64,000 bases of DNA, taken from the NCBI RefSeq assembly GCF_003605125.1, contig NZ_QPQT01000001.1:62001-126000 (forward strand). The letters are read 5' to 3'. Source of the DNA: Shewanella algidipiscicola. GTDB taxonomy: Bacteria; Pseudomonadota; Gammaproteobacteria; Enterobacterales; Shewanellaceae. Made by a program: the position numbers and the translations under genes. Positions 8,689-18,438 of the stretch are shown here, piece by piece (positions within the stretch are counted from its first letter, which is position 1; every line of letters starts with the position of its first letter). The notes under the pieces are model-generated. The model made no database searches. It had not been told where the DNA came from and saw only the letters and a list, made by a program, of their open reading frames with translations.

Positions 8689-9345
8689 TAATAACCTAAT
8701 TAATAATTGTTATTATGTTAATGCTCATTATGGTTACCTACGATTATTCACCATTCATCCCAGTTATTACTATTATGTCCAGCTCTCGATCTCATCTGAG
8801 TCGCTTCTTCCTTACCCCATACATGAAATGCTATGAGAATCGCATATCAATAAGTCTGTCACCATGATAGTAAGCCCGCTTAAAACCATAATAAAACGCC
8901 CTATTGCCAGCACATAAAGTACGTATCGATTAAGTCCTATTCACACTAGACAATATGCCTATTACATTTGGTAAATCGTTATGTTTGTGGCACAGGGCAC
9001 TGCGGCATTTCCCCATCCATTGATGCCACCCATTATGTTGTGTTGTGTTATCTGCTTAATTAAGGTTAATGGCTAATCAATTTTGCAAGGCCATGACTGA
9101 TCATCAGTGCATCGACTACTTCATACAAAGGTCTATCGCCAGGGCTGTTTATCGCCCGCCTCGACTCAAGCGTTAAACACCAGTGAGATATTTTTTACCC
9201 CTTTAGTTAAACCTAACTACACTTACTTGGATTAACGGTGATATCGATCCGTTGTGATACGGCGACGCAACATTACCACTGAGCGCTTAAATAATAAAAA
9301 CATCGCCATAATAATATTCGATAATATAAAGGTTGAGACTGCAAT

Positions 9346-10323
9346 ATGAAGCCAACAGGAATAATTATAGCGTTAGCACTTTTCGTGGGCATTACCCTAC
9401 CTTTGTTCTTATCCAACACCGCCCCATCACCTCAAATAAGAACGATTCGAATCGCGATATCAACCACGCCCCTCAGTGCTCCTCTAATTATTGCCAAGCA
9501 ACAAGGACTATTTAATCGCCATAATGTGAATGTCGAGTTGCAGCCCTTGCCTGGGGGGCACCTGTGTTTTGATGCCATGATAAATGGCGATGTAGATTTA
9601 GCCACCAGCTCTGAGTCTGTGGTGATGTTTAATAGCTTTACGCGTCAGGATTTTCGTTTACTGGCTAGCTTTGCCGAATCCGATAACGACCTTAAACTGC
9701 TCACACTTCATACTGATAAAAATCGTAATATTGCTCAACTTAAACATAAAAAAGTCGGCATCGTAAAAGCCAGTGCCAGCGAGTTTTTTACCGATTCATT
9801 ATTCATCGTCACAGGACAAGAGGATATAGAGTTCAAAAAAATCTACATGTCAGCCCAAGCGTTAGGTCCAGCTCTGTTAGCCAAAGAGGTTGATGCTATT
9901 GCCGTATGGGAACCCTATGGCTATCGACTATTTGAACAGGCTGGAGAGGATATTTATCAATATCCTAGTAAAGGCACCTATAATTTGTCGTTTAATTTAG
10001 TCAGTAACGAGATCAACAGCTCACTGCACTTTGAGCAACATGTGAATATTCTTAAAGCACTCAATGAAGCACAAGCATTTATTATCCAGTCACCAGAACT
10101 CGCCAAACAAATTGTTAGTGACTATCTCAATATGTCCATGGCCGCTGTTGAGTGGTCATGGAACGACTATATCTTTAGGTTATCGCTAAATAACTCTTTA
10201 TTATCAATGCTGCAAACCCAAGCGCGCTGGGCTGTTGCCAGTGAAGCTGTATCAAAACAACCCTTACCAGACTTTAGGTTATACCTAAACGATGCAGCGC
10301 TGGTAAAGGCCATCAATCACTAG
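9346..10323 (+). CDS. Periplasmic substrate-binding protein, NMT1/SsuA/ThiY type
   Basis: A 325-residue extracytoplasmic solute-binding protein. An N-terminal hydrophobic segment (about residues 5-22) serves as signal peptide or anchor. The NMT1-like fold follows with TIRIAISTTPLSAPLIIAKQQGLFNRHNVNVELQPLPGG, DLATSSESVVMF and KEVDAIAVWEPYGYRLFEQAG, motifs seen in sulfonate, nitrate and thiamine-precursor binders. No ABC permease or ATPase gene is adjacent. The next gene, 16 bp on, is a diguanylate cyclase, so the protein may sense rather than import its ligand. The ligand is unknown. The start codon has only a weak GAG ahead of it. Confidence 0.85.
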   Translation: MKPTGIIIALALFVGITLPLFLSNTAPSPQIRTIRIAISTTPLSAPLIIAKQQGLFNRHNVNVELQPLPGGHLCFDAMINGDVDLATSSESVVMFNSFTRQDFRLLASFAESDNDLKLLTLHTDKNRNIAQLKHKKVGIVKASASEFFTDSLFIVTGQEDIEFKKIYMSAQALGPALLAKEVDAIAVWEPYGYRLFEQAGEDIYQYPSKGTYNLSFNLVSNEINSSLHFEQHVNILKALNEAQAFIIQSPELAKQIVSDYLNMSMAAVEWSWNDYIFRLSLNNSLLSMLQTQARWAVASEAVSKQPLPDFRLYLNDAALVKAINH

Positions 10324-10339
10324 CGGAGCTTGTCGCAAA

Positions 10340-11689
10340 ATGATGATCACGACACGATTAAAGTCTATGTTAGTCTTAAGTTTGTGCTTAACGACCCTGA
10401 TTATTATCGTATTTGCTGGCTTAAAATTTTTACAACAACAAAGCCTAGATAAATTAACCTACATCACTGAACTCGATGAATCAGTTGAAGTTTTACGCAG
10501 CCGCTTGTGGGTATTGCAAGAGTTTCGAGATAGTGATGCTTTAATGCAAACCGAAGCGACTCTATTACAACTCAAAAAACAATTGACTATCGCTGAACCT
10601 ATGCAGCCAAGCAACAATATCTACGTACTCAACCTACGCAGAATGGTCAATAACTTAAGCTCGCTATTGGCCATTGCTAGCGCTGATATTGTTTCGCAAC
10701 CTCATCAAGGCATCACCTCAGCCAATGGCATGCTCACTGCCCGCTTTAATATCACCATACAAACCATGAGTGAAGAGCTGACTAAACTGCAACGACAAGT
10801 ACTCGACCAATCAGCCAAGCAACAAGCTTTCATTTTGCTCATCGCGGTGATCGTATTACTCATAGGCTCAGTGGTTTTAGTATTATTAACCATCTCAACC
10901 TTGAACAGTTTTAATCAAAGTTTACAAGGCTTAACCGCTGGCATTGTTCGCTTGACCCAAGGAGACTTAGGTAACGAGATTAAAATTAACAGTAAAAACG
11001 AGTTAGCAACCGTTATCCAACAATTTAACACCATGAGCAAACGGCTCTTTGAAACGACGGTAAAGAAAGATGCGCTTCAACAAGAGGTTTATGAACAAAC
11101 AAAGCAACTTACATTGCAGACAGAACGATTAAAATATGTCGCAGAACATGATGACTTAACAGGGCTTTACTCGCGCAGTGCGTTTGAGCGCCAAATTGAT
11201 ACTGCCTTAGCAAGATGTCAGCGAACTCACTCTTTAGCAGCAATGCTGTTTATTGACTTAGATAAGTTTAAGCAGGTTAATGATACCCTTGGCCATGATG
11301 TCGGCGACAGGGTATTAGTGACAGTTGCTAACCGTTTACAACATACCTTAAGGAGTTCAGATATATGTGGTCGCTTAGGTGGAGATGAATTTGTGGTCTG
11401 GCTTGAACCTATCAATGGGATAGACGAGATACAGATGGTCACAGAGAAAATAATTGACCACTTATCACCTACTATCCTCTATGAAGAAACAGAGGTCAAC
11501 CTGACTGTAAGTATCGGCATTGCCGTATATCCAAACGATGACATTGGCCGACTACGCTTAATTAGAGTGGCTGATGAAAATATGTATTCGGCCAAAAAAG
11601 TCGCAGGCAATAGCTTTTGTTTTAGTCAGTTTGTCAGTAAAAAATTAATTAATCTTCACCTAGAATCATCCGATCGGCTTCAACCTTAA
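10340..11689 (+). CDS. Membrane diguanylate cyclase (HAMP-GGDEF)
   Basis: A 449-residue inner-membrane enzyme that should make cyclic di-GMP from two GTP. Two transmembrane helices (about residues 8-29 and 163-186) enclose a helical periplasmic domain of about 130 residues. A HAMP linker (about 187-240) and a short coiled coil then lead to the GGDEF domain. The catalytic motif is intact (GGDEF at 347-351). A product-inhibition I-site, RSSD at 338-341, stands exactly five residues before it. No EAL domain is present. It is the second gene of a unit with a periplasmic binding protein, which is a plausible input partner for its periplasmic domain (inference). Confidence 0.93.
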   Translation: MMITTRLKSMLVLSLCLTTLIIIVFAGLKFLQQQSLDKLTYITELDESVEVLRSRLWVLQEFRDSDALMQTEATLLQLKKQLTIAEPMQPSNNIYVLNLRRMVNNLSSLLAIASADIVSQPHQGITSANGMLTARFNITIQTMSEELTKLQRQVLDQSAKQQAFILLIAVIVLLIGSVVLVLLTISTLNSFNQSLQGLTAGIVRLTQGDLGNEIKINSKNELATVIQQFNTMSKRLFETTVKKDALQQEVYEQTKQLTLQTERLKYVAEHDDLTGLYSRSAFERQIDTALARCQRTHSLAAMLFIDLDKFKQVNDTLGHDVGDRVLVTVANRLQHTLRSSDICGRLGGDEFVVWLEPINGIDEIQMVTEKIIDHLSPTILYEETEVNLTVSIGIAVYPNDDIGRLRLIRVADENMYSAKKVAGNSFCFSQFVSKKLINLHLESSDRLQP

Positions 11690-11728
11690 TCCCCCTTTTT
11701 TTATCTGCACCACGCGAAACAGCTAAGC

Positions 11729-12346
11729 CTAACTGGCTCGCACCTGAAAACGTTTTTTTAATTGACGCCAATTTAGCCTAACGAAAAGTAAAGCTCCAAA
11801 CAGGATGAGATAGATACTCGGCTCAATAACCTCTGACTTCACCGACCAATAAAAATGAATCGGCGCTAATATCGCAATTAGATAAACCCCATTATGTAAG
11901 GTTTGCCAGCGGCGACCCATTTTGCGTTTCACGCGATTGACCGAGGTAATGGCCAATAACAACAGCAATACATACCCACTGGCTCCCACAAGAATATAGG
12001 GGCGCTTAACCACTTCACTGGCAAGTAATGACCACTCAAACAGTAAGTCTAAACTGATAAATGCACAGATATGCAGCGTTGCATAGGCAAATACATACAG
12101 CCCCAATAAACGGCGAGTTTGAATTAATACTCCGAGCTTAAAGCGTTTGGCAACGGGGCTGACTAATAACACCGCCACCAGTGCGTTTAATGCCCCCATC
12201 CCGGTAAAATGAATAATGTACTGTACTGGATCGCCACCCGCTCGCCCAGCCAATACCGTCCACACCAAATACCCTATAGGCAGCAGAGCCAGTAGATGAA
12301 ATAACGACTTAATTGCCATCACATGGCTGGCTTTTAATCTCAACAA
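11729..12346 (-). CDS. msrQ: Heme-binding membrane subunit of the periplasmic methionine sulfoxide reductase
   Basis: A 205-residue integral membrane b-type cytochrome (former YedZ) that passes electrons from the quinone pool or flavin to MsrP. About six hydrophobic helices are visible. Conserved histidines lie in YIIHFTGMGALNALVAVLLVSP, FAYATLHICAFISLDLLF and LHNGVYLIAILAPIHFYWS. The start is TTG at 12346: GGAGGG lies six bases upstream on the minus strand, whereas the next in-frame ATG has no such site and would remove part of the conserved N terminus. It lies 139 bp downstream of msrP. Confidence 0.92.
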   Translation of the reverse strand: MLRLKASHVMAIKSLFHLLALLPIGYLVWTVLAGRAGGDPVQYIIHFTGMGALNALVAVLLVSPVAKRFKLGVLIQTRRLLGLYVFAYATLHICAFISLDLLFEWSLLASEVVKRPYILVGASGYVLLLLLAITSVNRVKRKMGRRWQTLHNGVYLIAILAPIHFYWSVKSEVIEPSIYLILFGALLFVRLNWRQLKKRFQVRAS

Positions 12347-12485
12347 ACAACCCTCCAGGATATATCACGGCTAACATTTGATGTTTAATATGCTTGCCAA
12401 GCCCTCACTGTGCTGTGCCATGACAAACAACCACCGAAAGGCTAAGCTATTGCATTACTAAGTCACAAAGTCGTAAGCTACAAAG

Positions 12486-13532
12486 TTAATAGTACTGTTT
12501 TAAATCCATATTCTTATAGAGGTGGGCGACCTGCTCACCATATCCATTAAAGGGTAATGTGGCGATACGCGTCGCCGAGAAGAGCCCGCCTTCCCCAATA
12601 CGCCGCTCAGTCGCTTGAGACCACCTTGGATGATCGACCGCGGGATTCACATTGGCAAAGAACCCATATTCATGGGATGCCAGCTGGTTCCAACTGGTTG
12701 GCGGTTGTTTATCCATCACCCGAATACGCACCACAGACTTAATGCTTTTAAAGCCGTATTTCCACGGCACCACCAAACGAATGGGCGCTCCATTTTGCGC
12801 TGGTAATGTTTTGCCGTAAAGACCAACCGCCATAAAGGTGAGCTCGTTCATCGCTTCATCTAAGCGTAATCCTTCGACGTAAGGGTAATGAATGCCGCCG
12901 CCCATTAAGCGGCTGCGTTGTCCCGGCATTTGATCAGGATCGAACAAGGTTTCAAACGCCACATGGGTCGCGCCCGCCTTAACCCCTGCCTTTTTCAGCA
13001 ATGCCCCAAGCGAAAATCCAACCCAAGGGATCACCATAGACCAAGCTTCAACACAACGAAGCCGATAAATACGCTCCTCTAACGGCAACAAGCGTGTCAA
13101 ATCATCGAGATCGAGCGTTAATGGTGTATCGACTAACCCCTCAATTTTCAACACCCAAGGGTCAACTTTAAACCCCTGTGCATTATCAATAGGATCGGTT
13201 TTACTGGTACCAAATTCATAAAAATTATTATGTGAGATCACCTTCTGCTCAGGGGTTAATACTTCCCCTTGGCCAAAGGCTGTATTTGGGCTAAAACTCA
13301 ACGGACGCGTCACAAAGGGGGTCGAGGATCTTGTCTTACCGAACAAGTCAAAAATCCCCGCCTGCACCTGTCCAGGGATACTGGCGCCTATCGCGCCAAG
13401 GCCGAGTGCTTTAATAATGTTACGTCTGTCGTTAAACACCGCCTCGGGTGTCACATGAGCCGCTTTTTCATTCCAGCTTGGGCTAGCTGCACCTTTAGTT
13501 GTTTTATTTATGGCCACCAGAAACCTCATCAA
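12486..13532 (-). CDS. msrP: Periplasmic methionine sulfoxide reductase, molybdopterin catalytic subunit
   Basis: Tat-exported molybdoenzyme (former YedY) that reduces methionine sulfoxide in envelope proteins. A twin-arginine signal (RRNIIKALGLGAIG, Arg36-Arg37) is followed by a cleavage-like QVQAG near residue 59. The sulfite-oxidase fold has the molybdenum-ligand Cys at residue 160 in YRLRCVEAWSMVIPW, plus GAPIRLVVPWKYGFKSIKSV. At 348 residues it is slightly longer than the E. coli enzyme because of the N terminus. Its electron donor msrQ lies downstream on the same strand, with an unusual 139-bp gap instead of an overlap. Confidence 0.94.
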   Translation of the reverse strand: MMRFLVAINKTTKGAASPSWNEKAAHVTPEAVFNDRRNIIKALGLGAIGASIPGQVQAGIFDLFGKTRSSTPFVTRPLSFSPNTAFGQGEVLTPEQKVISHNNFYEFGTSKTDPIDNAQGFKVDPWVLKIEGLVDTPLTLDLDDLTRLLPLEERIYRLRCVEAWSMVIPWVGFSLGALLKKAGVKAGATHVAFETLFDPDQMPGQRSRLMGGGIHYPYVEGLRLDEAMNELTFMAVGLYGKTLPAQNGAPIRLVVPWKYGFKSIKSVVRIRVMDKQPPTSWNQLASHEYGFFANVNPAVDHPRWSQATERRIGEGGLFSATRIATLPFNGYGEQVAHLYKNMDLKQYY

Positions 13533-13686
13533 TATGTGCGTTGTTATCCATTAGAAAGAGATATGCGCAAAAAAATTTCAATTAAACATATTTAACCACT
13601 ATTTGTTAATCATTTAACCGCAACATACTTGAACAGCACTGCAGCTCGTGAGAGGCTTATGGCATCGATAAAGACAGGTCTCCCTT

Positions 13687-15192
13687 ATGCCAACAACCAT
13701 CCCATTCACTCTACCCGAACTCATTGTTTTAGCAGCAGTAGCATTCTTATCCCTATTGATTGGTGCATTACTCAATCAAAAATTAACCCGCAATAAATGG
13801 CAGGCAGTAAAACAACAATTAATCGATGAGCATACCCAAGAGATGCAACATCGTCAGCATGAGCTCGACTATATGCAAGCCTGTCTCGACGACAAACAAG
13901 ATCAACACAATACGCTACAGCAAAAGTTAGACCATCAACTCAGCTTACTGGGTATGAGTCAAGCTCAGGCTCAGCGCGCCAGCGAACTGGAAGTGCAGCT
14001 GCAACAAGCTCAACGTAAACAACTTGAAACCCAGCTGGCATTATCAAAAGCCAATGCGATGCAGCAGACTCTCACGGTTAAATTTGAAACCGAGCAACAG
14101 GCACTGGAAGACAAGATAGCTCACCTAGATAAGTCAGAAGCACGATTAACGCAACAGTTTGAAAACCTAGCCAACAAAATTTTTGATGCTAAATCACTCA
14201 ACTTGCAAAATCAAAGCGAACAACAGCTTTCAAATGTACTCTCCCCATTTAAACAGCAGCTTGAAGGATTTAGAAAGCAAGTTCAAGAATCCTATACGGT
14301 CGAACAGGCAGAGCGTAGTGCTTTTAATCATCAACTGGAATCGTTAAAAGCCCTCAATCTACAAATGAGTCAAGATGCAATCAATCTGACTAAAGCCTTA
14401 AAAGGCGATAATAAACAACAGGGTAATTGGGGCGAAGTGATCCTTGAACGAGTGTTGCAAGAAAGCGGCCTCCGCGAAGGACACGAATATGAGACTCAAC
14501 AAGATCTTAAAAACGATCGAGGCCAGCGTTTTAAACCCGATGTGATCGTACACCTACCGGAAAATAAGGATGTGGTGATCGATGCAAAGATGTCTCTTGT
14601 GGCATATGAGCGCTACTTCAATAGCGACGATGAGCTAACTAAAGCTGCCGCCATTAAAGAACATTGCAACTCGATTCGAAATCACATCAAGGGATTAAGT
14701 CAAAAGGATTATCAACAGCTACACGGATTAACAAGCCTAGATTATGTGCTAATGTTTATTCCACTAGAGCCTGCATTTTTACTCGCGTTAGAGCATGAAC
14801 CCGCGCTTATCAACTATGCTTTAGACAATAATATTATGCTGGTCAGCCCAACCAACTTACTAGTTGCCCTACGTACCATTAATAATATTTGGCGCTATGA
14901 GTATCAAAATCAAAATGCACAACGTATTGCTAAACAAGCGGGCAAAATATACGACAAATTATGTGGTTACCTTGAAGATATGGAACGTATTGGTCGTAGC
15001 ATCGAATCATTAGACAAGAGCTATAATAACGCCATGGGTAAACTCAGTACGGGTAAAGGCAACCTGATTAGGCAAGCACACCAGATGCAGCAGCTTGGCG
15101 TAACCACCTCAAAACAGCTAGATAGCCAGCTACTCGATAAGGCGCTTGACGAACATTTAAGTGTCCCTAATGCTGAAATGAAGCTCAATTAA
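13687..15192 (+). CDS. rmuC: DNA recombination protein RmuC
   Basis: A 501-residue protein of the RmuC family, linked in E. coli to limiting inversions at short inverted repeats and to processing of DNA ends. One N-terminal transmembrane helix (about residues 9-27) precedes a long Gln-rich coiled coil (about 40-190). The conserved nuclease-like domain at about 235-450 contains KGDNKQQGNWGEVILERVLQESGLREGHEYETQ, FKPDVIVHLPENKDVVIDAKMSLVAYERY and LMFIPLEPAFLLAL. The D-x-K of VIDAKMS fits a PD-(D/E)XK nuclease core. Divergent from msrP. Confidence 0.94.
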   Translation: MPTTIPFTLPELIVLAAVAFLSLLIGALLNQKLTRNKWQAVKQQLIDEHTQEMQHRQHELDYMQACLDDKQDQHNTLQQKLDHQLSLLGMSQAQAQRASELEVQLQQAQRKQLETQLALSKANAMQQTLTVKFETEQQALEDKIAHLDKSEARLTQQFENLANKIFDAKSLNLQNQSEQQLSNVLSPFKQQLEGFRKQVQESYTVEQAERSAFNHQLESLKALNLQMSQDAINLTKALKGDNKQQGNWGEVILERVLQESGLREGHEYETQQDLKNDRGQRFKPDVIVHLPENKDVVIDAKMSLVAYERYFNSDDELTKAAAIKEHCNSIRNHIKGLSQKDYQQLHGLTSLDYVLMFIPLEPAFLLALEHEPALINYALDNNIMLVSPTNLLVALRTINNIWRYEYQNQNAQRIAKQAGKIYDKLCGYLEDMERIGRSIESLDKSYNNAMGKLSTGKGNLIRQAHQMQQLGVTTSKQLDSQLLDKALDEHLSVPNAEMKLN

Positions 15193-15373
15193 TCTAAGCT
15201 CCTCGCTGTCATCAACAAGCAACAGCGGGACACTGTTTAATGAAAGCAGTTAACCTTAATTAACAGTGACATGATAGCAAAGTGAGAGAGCAGTGAGTGT
15301 TACATAGAGATTGTTAAACATAGCGGCTTGCTTGACCAAAATGGATAATTTAATTGTGATAGAGGTCATTAAC

Positions 15374-17305
15374 ATGTTTAAGAGGTTACGCCGACACGGT
15401 CCACGTCACTGTTACTCTCTTACCCTTGTCGCCGCGCTGCTCAGCGCGGCGGCTCATAGCACCACATTTACCCCACAACAGCAGCAATACCTCGATGCTA
15501 GAGCGGCACTGGCAAAAGGTGATACTGGGCGCTACCTCGCCCTAAGGCAAGGGTTAGAAGGTTATCCCTTAACCCCTTATTTAGACTTTCACGCCAAGCT
15601 GGAGGATATGCTCAAGTTACCAGCAGAGCAAGCACTGGGGCAACTCAAGCGATTTCAAGGTACACCACTGTACGCGACAGCCCGTTACCGTTATTTACTG
15701 GCTGCAGGTCAAGATAAACGCTGGCAAGATTTTCTGAAAATCTCACCCACAACACCACGTGATGTGGCTCTGCAATGCTATTTTTATCGGGCTAACTTGG
15801 CTCAACAACCTGAAACGGCTTATCAAGGCGCGCAGCAATTGTGGCTCTATGGTCGGTCCCGCCCTAAAGCCTGCGACCCACTGTTTCATGCGTGGGAAAA
15901 AGCCGGCTATCGCACCCAAGCATTAGTCTGGTCACGTATGTTACTCGCCTTCAATAGTGGTCAATATAGCTTGCTGCGCTACTTAGCCTCTAAGGTCAAT
16001 AATCAAACCCAAGCGAAACAACTCTTGGCGGTGTATAAAGATCCGCAGCGTCTGCGCCACACTCAAAAATTTATGGCATCGGCGCCGATAAATGCTGACA
16101 TTGTCGATGCAGGATTACGCCGCTTAGCCAAACAAGATCTACAGCAAAGCGTCAAGTTATACGTTACTTACCAGCAAGCGGGTCGTTTCAGTGAGCATCA
16201 AGGACGTAAACTCAGTCACTATTTGGTCAGACGCGCCCTGATAACTCAAGACCTTGAGCTGCAACCTTTTGTCGATAACCTGCTGCCCTTAATTGACAGT
16301 GACGACCTTAAAGAGCTGCGTTTACGCTGGGCGATACGAGATAAGGATCAGCAAAATATCGACCATTATTTACCTCATTTAAGTCGCGCAAAACAAGCCA
16401 AATCCCGTTGGCAATTTTGGGCAGCTAAACGCGCACTTAGCCAAGATGAAACAGTGGCTAACACTCTATTATCGACCTTGAGTCAGGAGCGAAACTTTTA
16501 TGGTTTCAGCGCGGCTTATCTACTCAACACTCAAGTGCAGTTGCAACATCAGGCGACCGTTTTTGATGCCACTTTAGCCACCACATTAGCCAATGATCCT
16601 GGGCTTGCACGCGTGACCGAGTTATTAGCCTTAGATAAAACTATCGATGCCCGTGCCGAATGGGTGTTACTGCTTGGCAGGCACGATAAACCCTTACAGG
16701 CGCAATACGCATTGCTGGCAGAGCAAAACCAGTGGGATGATTTAGCGGTCCAAGCGACCATTCAAGGCAAACTATGGAACGACATGACGCTGCGTTTTCC
16801 GTTTGCGGCAAACCGCGCTTTTGAAACCGCTAGCCAACAAGCGAAAGTTGACATTGACGACTTAAGAGCCATTGCACGGCGAGAATCTGCTTTTTACCCT
16901 TATGCCACCTCGGGTGTTGGGGCCAGAGGCTTGATGCAACTCATGCCTGCAACCGCTAAAGAAACCGCCAATAAAAGTGGCCTCAAATACCTAGGTAGAA
17001 AAAGCCTCTATGACGTCCACTTTAACACCCAGCTGGGAAGTCGATATTATGCCAGCCTACTTGAGCGCTTCGATAACAACCGCGTGCTGGCGACCGCCGC
17101 GTATAACGCTGGCCCCCATAGAGTCACGCGCTGGCTCGACGAGAGTAATGGCCAATTGGATGTTATCGCCTTCATAGAGTCTATTCCCTTTCGCGAAACC
17201 CGCGAATACGTGCAAGCGGTGCTGAGCTATCGAGTGATATACCAAGTCAAACAGAACAAGCCTGTCGACCTGTTTTCGGCGCAAGAATGGCAGTTCAAAT
17301 ATTAA
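15374..17305 (+). CDS. slt: Soluble lytic murein transglycosylase
   Basis: A 643-residue periplasmic peptidoglycan lyase of the Slt70 type. A signal peptide with hydrophobic LTLVAALLSAAAHS opens the protein. A long superhelical alpha-domain (the U-shaped ring) follows to about residue 480. The C-terminal SLT domain has catalytic E504 in ARRESAFYPYATSGVGARGLMQLMP and the AYNAGPHRVTRWL motif. A TTG/ATG further upstream (15311) is in frame, but ATG 15374 has AGAGG upstream and gives a proper signal peptide. It stands alone, 182 bp after rmuC. Confidence 0.94.
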   Translation: MFKRLRRHGPRHCYSLTLVAALLSAAAHSTTFTPQQQQYLDARAALAKGDTGRYLALRQGLEGYPLTPYLDFHAKLEDMLKLPAEQALGQLKRFQGTPLYATARYRYLLAAGQDKRWQDFLKISPTTPRDVALQCYFYRANLAQQPETAYQGAQQLWLYGRSRPKACDPLFHAWEKAGYRTQALVWSRMLLAFNSGQYSLLRYLASKVNNQTQAKQLLAVYKDPQRLRHTQKFMASAPINADIVDAGLRRLAKQDLQQSVKLYVTYQQAGRFSEHQGRKLSHYLVRRALITQDLELQPFVDNLLPLIDSDDLKELRLRWAIRDKDQQNIDHYLPHLSRAKQAKSRWQFWAAKRALSQDETVANTLLSTLSQERNFYGFSAAYLLNTQVQLQHQATVFDATLATTLANDPGLARVTELLALDKTIDARAEWVLLLGRHDKPLQAQYALLAEQNQWDDLAVQATIQGKLWNDMTLRFPFAANRAFETASQQAKVDIDDLRAIARRESAFYPYATSGVGARGLMQLMPATAKETANKSGLKYLGRKSLYDVHFNTQLGSRYYASLLERFDNNRVLATAAYNAGPHRVTRWLDESNGQLDVIAFIESIPFRETREYVQAVLSYRVIYQVKQNKPVDLFSAQEWQFKY

Positions 17306-17522
17306 GTCATCACTAGAGCCTAAGGCGATGCAATGGCATCAATCATCGCATTATCATCTAAGCTGCATGTGTTGCTAGGTACCATCAAGCCTCGGGGCAA
17401 AGTGCAATATACAACAGTGCCCCCGGGTGACGCTTTATTTACCAAGCTTCACTTGCCAGTATCGATATTTTGCCACTTAACTCACCAAGGTTACGTTACT
17501 ATTTCGGCTAAAAAGGACTGAT

Positions 17523-18434
17523 ATGGCTAATCCCATAATTGCATCATTATTAACCCAACTGGAACGGGTGTTGCTGGGTAAACCACAACAGATCAAATTG
17601 GCATTAGCCTGCATTTTGGCCAAAGGCCATCTATTGATAGAAGATCTGCCTGGCATGGGTAAGACCAGCCTATCTCAGGGACTCGCTCAAAGTTTGGGCT
17701 TGAGTCATCAGCGGGTACAATTTACCAGTGACATGTTGCCAGCCGACATTATTGGCGTATCGATTTTCGATAAAGAACAGTCACAATTTGTATTCCATCC
17801 CGGGCCGATTTTCAAACAGATGATCCTCGCCGATGAAATCAATCGCGCCAGCCCTAAAACCCAAAGTGCCCTGCTCGAAGCCATGGCCGAACATCAGGTG
17901 ACAGTCGATGGCATGACTCACCCACTACCCAAGCCATTTTTTGTGATCGCCACGCAAAACCCCAGCGAGCAATCGGGCACCTTTCCCTTACCAGAATCAC
18001 AACTCGATCGCTTCATGATGCGCCTCACCATTGGCTACCCGAGCGCGGTGGCAGAACTGGCCATGCTTAAGGGAGAGGATTTATCACCGCAAAGCGCACC
18101 ATTGCCGCAATGCATCGATCCTGTCACCTTAAGCGCCTTGCAACAAGAGGTCAGTACGGTCAGCGCCTCGGATGCGTTATTACAGTATATTTTGGCGCTG
18201 GTCGATGGGTCACGTCAGTTACATGAAGGTTACGGGCTGTCGCCGCGAGCCAGTAAAGCCCTATTGAGCGCCGCCAAAGCATGGGCCTTTATTGCCGGGC
18301 GACGCTATATCGTCCCTGAAGATGTACAAGCGGTATTTGCCTCAGTGGCAGAGCATCGCCTGCGTCACACCAGCCAGCAACAAGGTGAGGCACTATCGCA
18401 AAAATTGCTTAGCAGCACGAACCCCATACGCTAA
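17523..18434 (+). CDS. MoxR family AAA+ ATPase
   Basis: A 303-residue chaperone-like AAA+ ATPase. Walker A is DLPGMGKTSLSQGLA, Walker B is LADEINRASPKTQSALLEAMAEHQVTVDG, and sensor 1 is FFVIATQNPSEQSGTFPLPESQLDRFMM. The C-terminal lid domain contains GLSPRASKALLSAAKAWAFIAGR. AAGGA precedes the ATG. MoxR proteins of this type act with a DUF58 protein and a membrane transglutaminase, both encoded directly downstream here, in assembly or maturation of envelope proteins. The client is unknown. Confidence 0.93.
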   Translation: MANPIIASLLTQLERVLLGKPQQIKLALACILAKGHLLIEDLPGMGKTSLSQGLAQSLGLSHQRVQFTSDMLPADIIGVSIFDKEQSQFVFHPGPIFKQMILADEINRASPKTQSALLEAMAEHQVTVDGMTHPLPKPFFVIATQNPSEQSGTFPLPESQLDRFMMRLTIGYPSAVAELAMLKGEDLSPQSAPLPQCIDPVTLSALQQEVSTVSASDALLQYILALVDGSRQLHEGYGLSPRASKALLSAAKAWAFIAGRRYIVPEDVQAVFASVAEHRLRHTSQQQGEALSQKLLSSTNPIR

Positions 18435-18438
18435 TCCG

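Larger units (their letters stand above)
8438..9345. other. Gene-poor 908-bp gap with hairpin and short tandem repeats
   Basis: No convincing gene is seen. The stretch holds a 9-bp inverted repeat (CATCACGGT at 8458-8466, ACCGTGATG at 8477-8485) just after the small coiled-coil gene, without a T run. It also holds two separate short tandem-repeat tracts (listed on their own). The remainder is AT-rich, with no recognisable ORF, tRNA or insertion sequence. The promoter of the binding-protein/diguanylate-cyclase unit should lie towards the right end. Confidence 0.7.

Noticed and set aside
9333..9515. Plus-strand frame overlapping the start of the binding-protein gene
   Set aside because: The other frame encodes a clear NMT1-family protein; this one has no family features.
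17333..17521. Open frame of 62 codons between slt and moxR
   Set aside because: No ribosome binding site, no protein-like composition, and it ends at the moxR start; taken as the moxR leader region.
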